6,934 bases of DNA from Thermoplasmata archaeon (GTDB lineage: Archaea; Thermoplasmatota; Thermoplasmata; Lutacidiplasmatales; UBA184): contig JASHWY010000201.1 in NCBI GenBank assembly GCA_030043835.1, forward strand, positions 1 to 6,934, in the 5' to 3' direction. The position numbers were made by a program, and so were the translations under genes. Numbering within the stretch: the first letter of the stretch is position 1; each line of letters starts with the position of its first letter. Below the pieces are notes generated by a model. It ran no database searches, was not told where the DNA came from, and worked only from the letters and a program-made list of their open reading frames with translations. Below, one piece after another: positions 5,095 to 6,934 of this stretch.

Positions 5095-5712
5095 GTGGGA
5101 TACTCGCAGTACACGCCTCCTCCGGGATCCGCCGGGATGGAACCCCCCGAGGTTCAATCGATCCAGTCGATGCTGCACGTGGCGAGGATCCTCGCGATCA
5201 TCTTCGCGATCCTCTTTCTGGTGGCGGGCATCTTCTTGGTGGTTCTCCGCGCCTACACGGCGATCTGGTTAGTGATCGCAGGCTTGATCGCGATCCTCGT
5301 CTACACCCAGATGAGGTCGATCGCGGACAAGGTCAACGCCCATCAGTACGAGGCCGCCAAGTCGCAGACCCTCCTCTGGTTGGTCCTCGGGCTCATCTTC
5401 GGGATTGTGCTCGGGATCATCCTGCTGATTGCCTACATCAAGTTCGACACCGTGATCACCTTGCAACGGAGCCAGGGTCAGCCGTCAGGGATGGGCTACC
5501 CGCCGGCGCCGGTAGGCTACCAGCCACCCTCAGCCATGATCCCCCAGCAGGCCGGCGCGCCGATGGCTCAAGCTCCGATGCCGGCGACCCCTCCCCCTCC
5601 TCCGAGCGCGGCCGCGCCCCCGACACCGTTCTGCTCGAAGTGCGGCAAGCCGACCACGTACATCGCGCAGTACGGTCGCTACTACTGCTACGACGACAAG
5701 CTCTACGTCTGA
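5095..5712 (+). CDS. Three-helix membrane protein with C-terminal zinc-ribbon-like domain
   Basis: This is a 205-residue protein. A short Pro/Gly-rich N-terminus is followed by hydrophobic helices at about 27-51, 54-70 and 91-115, a Pro/Ala/Gln-rich linker (about 128-178), and a tail of about 26 residues, FCSKCGKPTTYIAQYGRYYC at 179-198 then YDDKLYV. The tail resembles zinc ribbons seen at the ends of Thermoplasmata membrane proteins: CxxC (Cys180, Cys183), then an aromatic stretch and Cys198. The position where a fourth Cys would be expected is Asp201, so zinc may be bound by Cys3-Asp or not at all. The function is unknown; the layout suggests a membrane anchor presenting a small binding domain through a flexible linker. 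The frame is open upstream to 4966, but GTG 5095 gives the natural N-terminus; ATG 5137 is a second choice. It is divergent from the RHH-ftsZ operon. Confidence 0.75.
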   Translation: MGYSQYTPPPGSAGMEPPEVQSIQSMLHVARILAIIFAILFLVAGIFLVVLRAYTAIWLVIAGLIAILVYTQMRSIADKVNAHQYEAAKSQTLLWLVLGLIFGIVLGIILLIAYIKFDTVITLQRSQGQPSGMGYPPAPVGYQPPSAMIPQQAGAPMAQAPMPATPPPPPSAAAPPTPFCSKCGKPTTYIAQYGRYYCYDDKLYV

Positions 5713-5746
5713 CGAAACCAGGACCGAAGTAGAGGCACACCGTCGG

Positions 5747-6037
5747 TCAGCAGATCCCACGGGCGACGACGTCCTCGCAGGTCGACGCCGGGACGACCTC
5801 GAGGCTTCCCACCTCGGCGAACGGCGCGAGGTATTGGCGGACGGCGGCCTCGCTCGGACCGTCCACGATGATGTAGAGGTGGTGCTTTCCTTTCTCGACG
5901 GCGTCGGCCTCGATGCGGAGGCCGTGCTTCGATGCCTCCTCGTTCGCGAGGACCTTCAGGAGGAACGGGGCCATCCGAGGGTTCGCGGCCGGGCATCCAT
6001 CGGCGGGATGGCGGTGTTCGGCGACGAAGAGCGGCAT
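5747..6037 (-). CDS. Small conserved-looking alpha/beta protein, possible ferredoxin-like fold
   Basis: This is a 96-residue soluble protein. It opens with a strand, MPLFVAEHRH, then a Cys-Pro segment (Cys15), a helix MAPFLLKVLANEEASKHG (22-39), a strand pair around RIEADAVEKGKHHLYIIVDG (41-60), a helix SEAAVRQYLAPFAEVG (62-77), a strand SLEVVPAST and a short C-terminal end with Cys87 and Cys96. The beta-alpha-beta-beta-alpha-beta order suggests a dimeric ferredoxin-like fold, as in the small DUF3303, DUF4242 or ABM-type families; which one cannot be settled by eye. No function is assigned. The two histidines near the N-terminus and the three cysteines are candidate metal or redox residues. 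The ATG at 6037 is supported by TTAACC 28 bases upstream, predicting a leaderless mRNA. It converges with the gene at 5095 across 34 bases. Confidence 0.75.
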   Translation of the reverse strand: MPLFVAEHRHPADGCPAANPRMAPFLLKVLANEEASKHGLRIEADAVEKGKHHLYIIVDGPSEAAVRQYLAPFAEVGSLEVVPASTCEDVVARGIC

Positions 6038-6059
6038 GATGGGGCATCGCCAACGGGAG

Positions 6060-6065
6060 GGTTAA
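6060..6065 (-). promoter_or_regulatory. TATA-like box for the gene at 6037
   Basis: On the minus strand TTAACC starts 28 bases before the ATG at 6037, with the same hexamer and spacing as before trmY. The surrounding 134-base divergent gap (6038-6171) also holds an 8-base palindrome, GTGCGCAC, at 6077-6084, and nothing else I can support. Confidence 0.5.
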
Positions 6066-6171
6066 TCGGTTAGCTTGTGCGCACGATTCGCTGTTCCTCA
6101 CCCAGAATGCGCGGATCCTGCGACCCCGCGTTAGGCAACGTCTTCACCGAATCCCGGGTCCGAGGCCGGTC

Positions 6172-6934
6172 ATGATCCGCCTCCGGCCGTTCTCGGCCGA
6201 CCCGCAAGCCACGTTCTCGTACTTTCGTGCCGCGTCGCAGGAGTACGCCCTGCTGGGCGAGGATCTCAATCTCGGCGACGCCCCCACCGAGGGCGCCCTT
6301 CGCGACGGGTTCGCTCACGGCGCGCTGGTCTACGACGGGGACCGGCCCACGCCCATCGGGCTCGCATGGTGGGATTCGGCCGGACCTCTCGGGACGTCGC
6401 TCGAGGTCCTGTACCTCGCGGAGGGCCATCGAACCGTCGATCGGTACCGGGAGCTCCTCGACGCGATCGAACGGACGGTGGGGCCGATCGCCTTCGCTCC
6501 CGGGCTCCTTGCGGGCGGGAGCACCGCCGACGTCGAGCGGACGATGCGAGAGCTAGGGTTCCGCCGGTTCGGACGCACCGAGATGCGCTTTCCTCCCGAA
6601 CGAGCGGTACCTCCGGCCGAATCCCCTGCGGGCGTGACGCTCCGACCGGCAACGGCCCGCGACGTCGCCGGGCTCGCGAGGGTCCACTCGCTCGCGTATC
6701 GGGGGAAACTCGACCGGTATCTCTTCCTCCTCGACCTCGACGATCGACGCGATGCGGAGCGCCAGGTCGCGGACCTCATGGGGGGACGCTGGGGCGAGTT
6801 TCTCCCCCGTTCGTCGGTCGTCGCCGAGGAACACGGCACGATCGTTGGGGCTTGCCTCGTCGTCCGCGCGCCGAACGGCCCCCTCATCGCCGACGTGATG
6901 GTCGCCCCCTCCCATCAACGCCGCCGGATCGGCC
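6172..6934 (+). CDS. GNAT-family N-acetyltransferase, tandem domains (3' truncated)
   Basis: The frame is open from the ATG at 6172 to the end of the window, giving 254 residues with no stop. GNAT enzymes transfer an acetyl group from acetyl-CoA to an amine. The second domain starts near residue 155 with VTLRPATARDVAGLARVHSL, a typical GNAT N-terminus. It continues through SSVVAEEHGTIVGACLVVR (214-232) to the acetyl-CoA motif A, DVMVAPSHQRRRIG (241-254), where the 'Q/RxxGxG' loop is cut off after its first Gly. Residues 1-140 look like a first, degenerate GNAT copy, with LRPF at the start, LVYDGDRPTPIGLAWW (52-67), LEVLYLAEGHR (78-87) in place of motif A, and LGFRRFGRTEMRF near its end. The substrate is unknown. 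GAGG lies 6 bases before the ATG as a plausible SD site. No in-frame ATG, GTG or TTG lies upstream within the gap. Confidence 0.85.
   Translation, partial: MIRLRPFSADPQATFSYFRAASQEYALLGEDLNLGDAPTEGALRDGFAHGALVYDGDRPTPIGLAWWDSAGPLGTSLEVLYLAEGHRTVDRYRELLDAIERTVGPIAFAPGLLAGGSTADVERTMRELGFRRFGRTEMRFPPERAVPPAESPAGVTLRPATARDVAGLARVHSLAYRGKLDRYLFLLDLDDRRDAERQVADLMGGRWGEFLPRSSVVAEEHGTIVGACLVVRAPNGPLIADVMVAPSHQRRRIG

Noticed and set aside
5707..5715. GTCTGACGA, a 9-base match to one arm of the RHH-ftsZ palindrome.
   Set aside because: It is a single arm lying across the stop codon of another gene, with no partner arm and no nearby promoter. One such match in 7 kb is plausible by chance.
6077..6084. 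GTGCGCAC, an 8-base palindrome in the divergent gap before the GNAT gene.
   Set aside because: Eight-base palindromes of this composition are common in GC-rich DNA, and flanking bases do not extend it. It is noted only as a weak candidate.
1..6934. CRISPR array, tRNA or rRNA genes, insertion sequences or defence genes.
   Set aside because: No spaced direct repeats, cloverleaf-like segments, transposase motifs or terminal repeats were seen on either strand.

Overview
This 6.9-kb, very GC-rich window looks archaeal, most likely from an uncultured member of the Thermoplasmata (Thermoplasmatota). The evidence is gene content: a TrmY-type tRNA methyltransferase, an FtsZ preceded by a ribbon-helix-helix (RHH) gene, a DUF6015-like protein, and a membrane protein ending in a zinc-ribbon-like tail. 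Promoter structure agrees: TATA-like boxes lie 28-32 bases upstream of several start codons, as expected for leaderless archaeal transcripts. The exact lineage is inference. No rRNA, tRNA, CRISPR array, insertion sequence or attachment site was seen.

Left part (1-2781, all + strand). The window opens inside the C-terminal membrane part of a cation/proton antiporter (CPA2-like). A short two-helix membrane protein follows, coupled by a 9-base gap to a HAD-family phosphatase with all four motifs. Next are two genes with their own TATA boxes: an unrecognised 193-residue protein that may contain AbrB-like (swapped-hairpin) segments, and a DUF6015-like protein.

Centre (2863-4980). trmY (+) converges on a two-gene minus-strand operon, and their stop codons share the four bases CTAG. 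The operon is a small protein with two RHH domains in one chain, then a divergent ftsZ 16 bases downstream. This resembles the RHH (CdrS)-ftsZ2 pairing known from haloarchaea, so the RHH protein is probably a cell-division regulator. Its 5' region holds a perfect inverted repeat (11-base arms, 11-base spacer) between the predicted transcription start and the ATG. It could be an autoregulatory operator, an mRNA hairpin, or both.

Right part (5095-6934). A three-helix membrane protein with a proline-rich linker and a three-cysteine zinc-ribbon-like tail (+) converges with a small alpha/beta protein (-). After a divergent intergenic region, a tandem-GNAT acetyltransferase (+) runs off the window end; it has no stop codon inside the window.

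Two translation modes can be seen. Operon-leading genes mostly appear leaderless, while the internal genes (HAD phosphatase, ftsZ) carry clear Shine-Dalgarno sequences. The RHH gene is the exception: an operon-leading gene with a roughly 30-base leader, and that leader is the inverted repeat. The RHH-ftsZ module and its palindrome are the most interesting part of the window.
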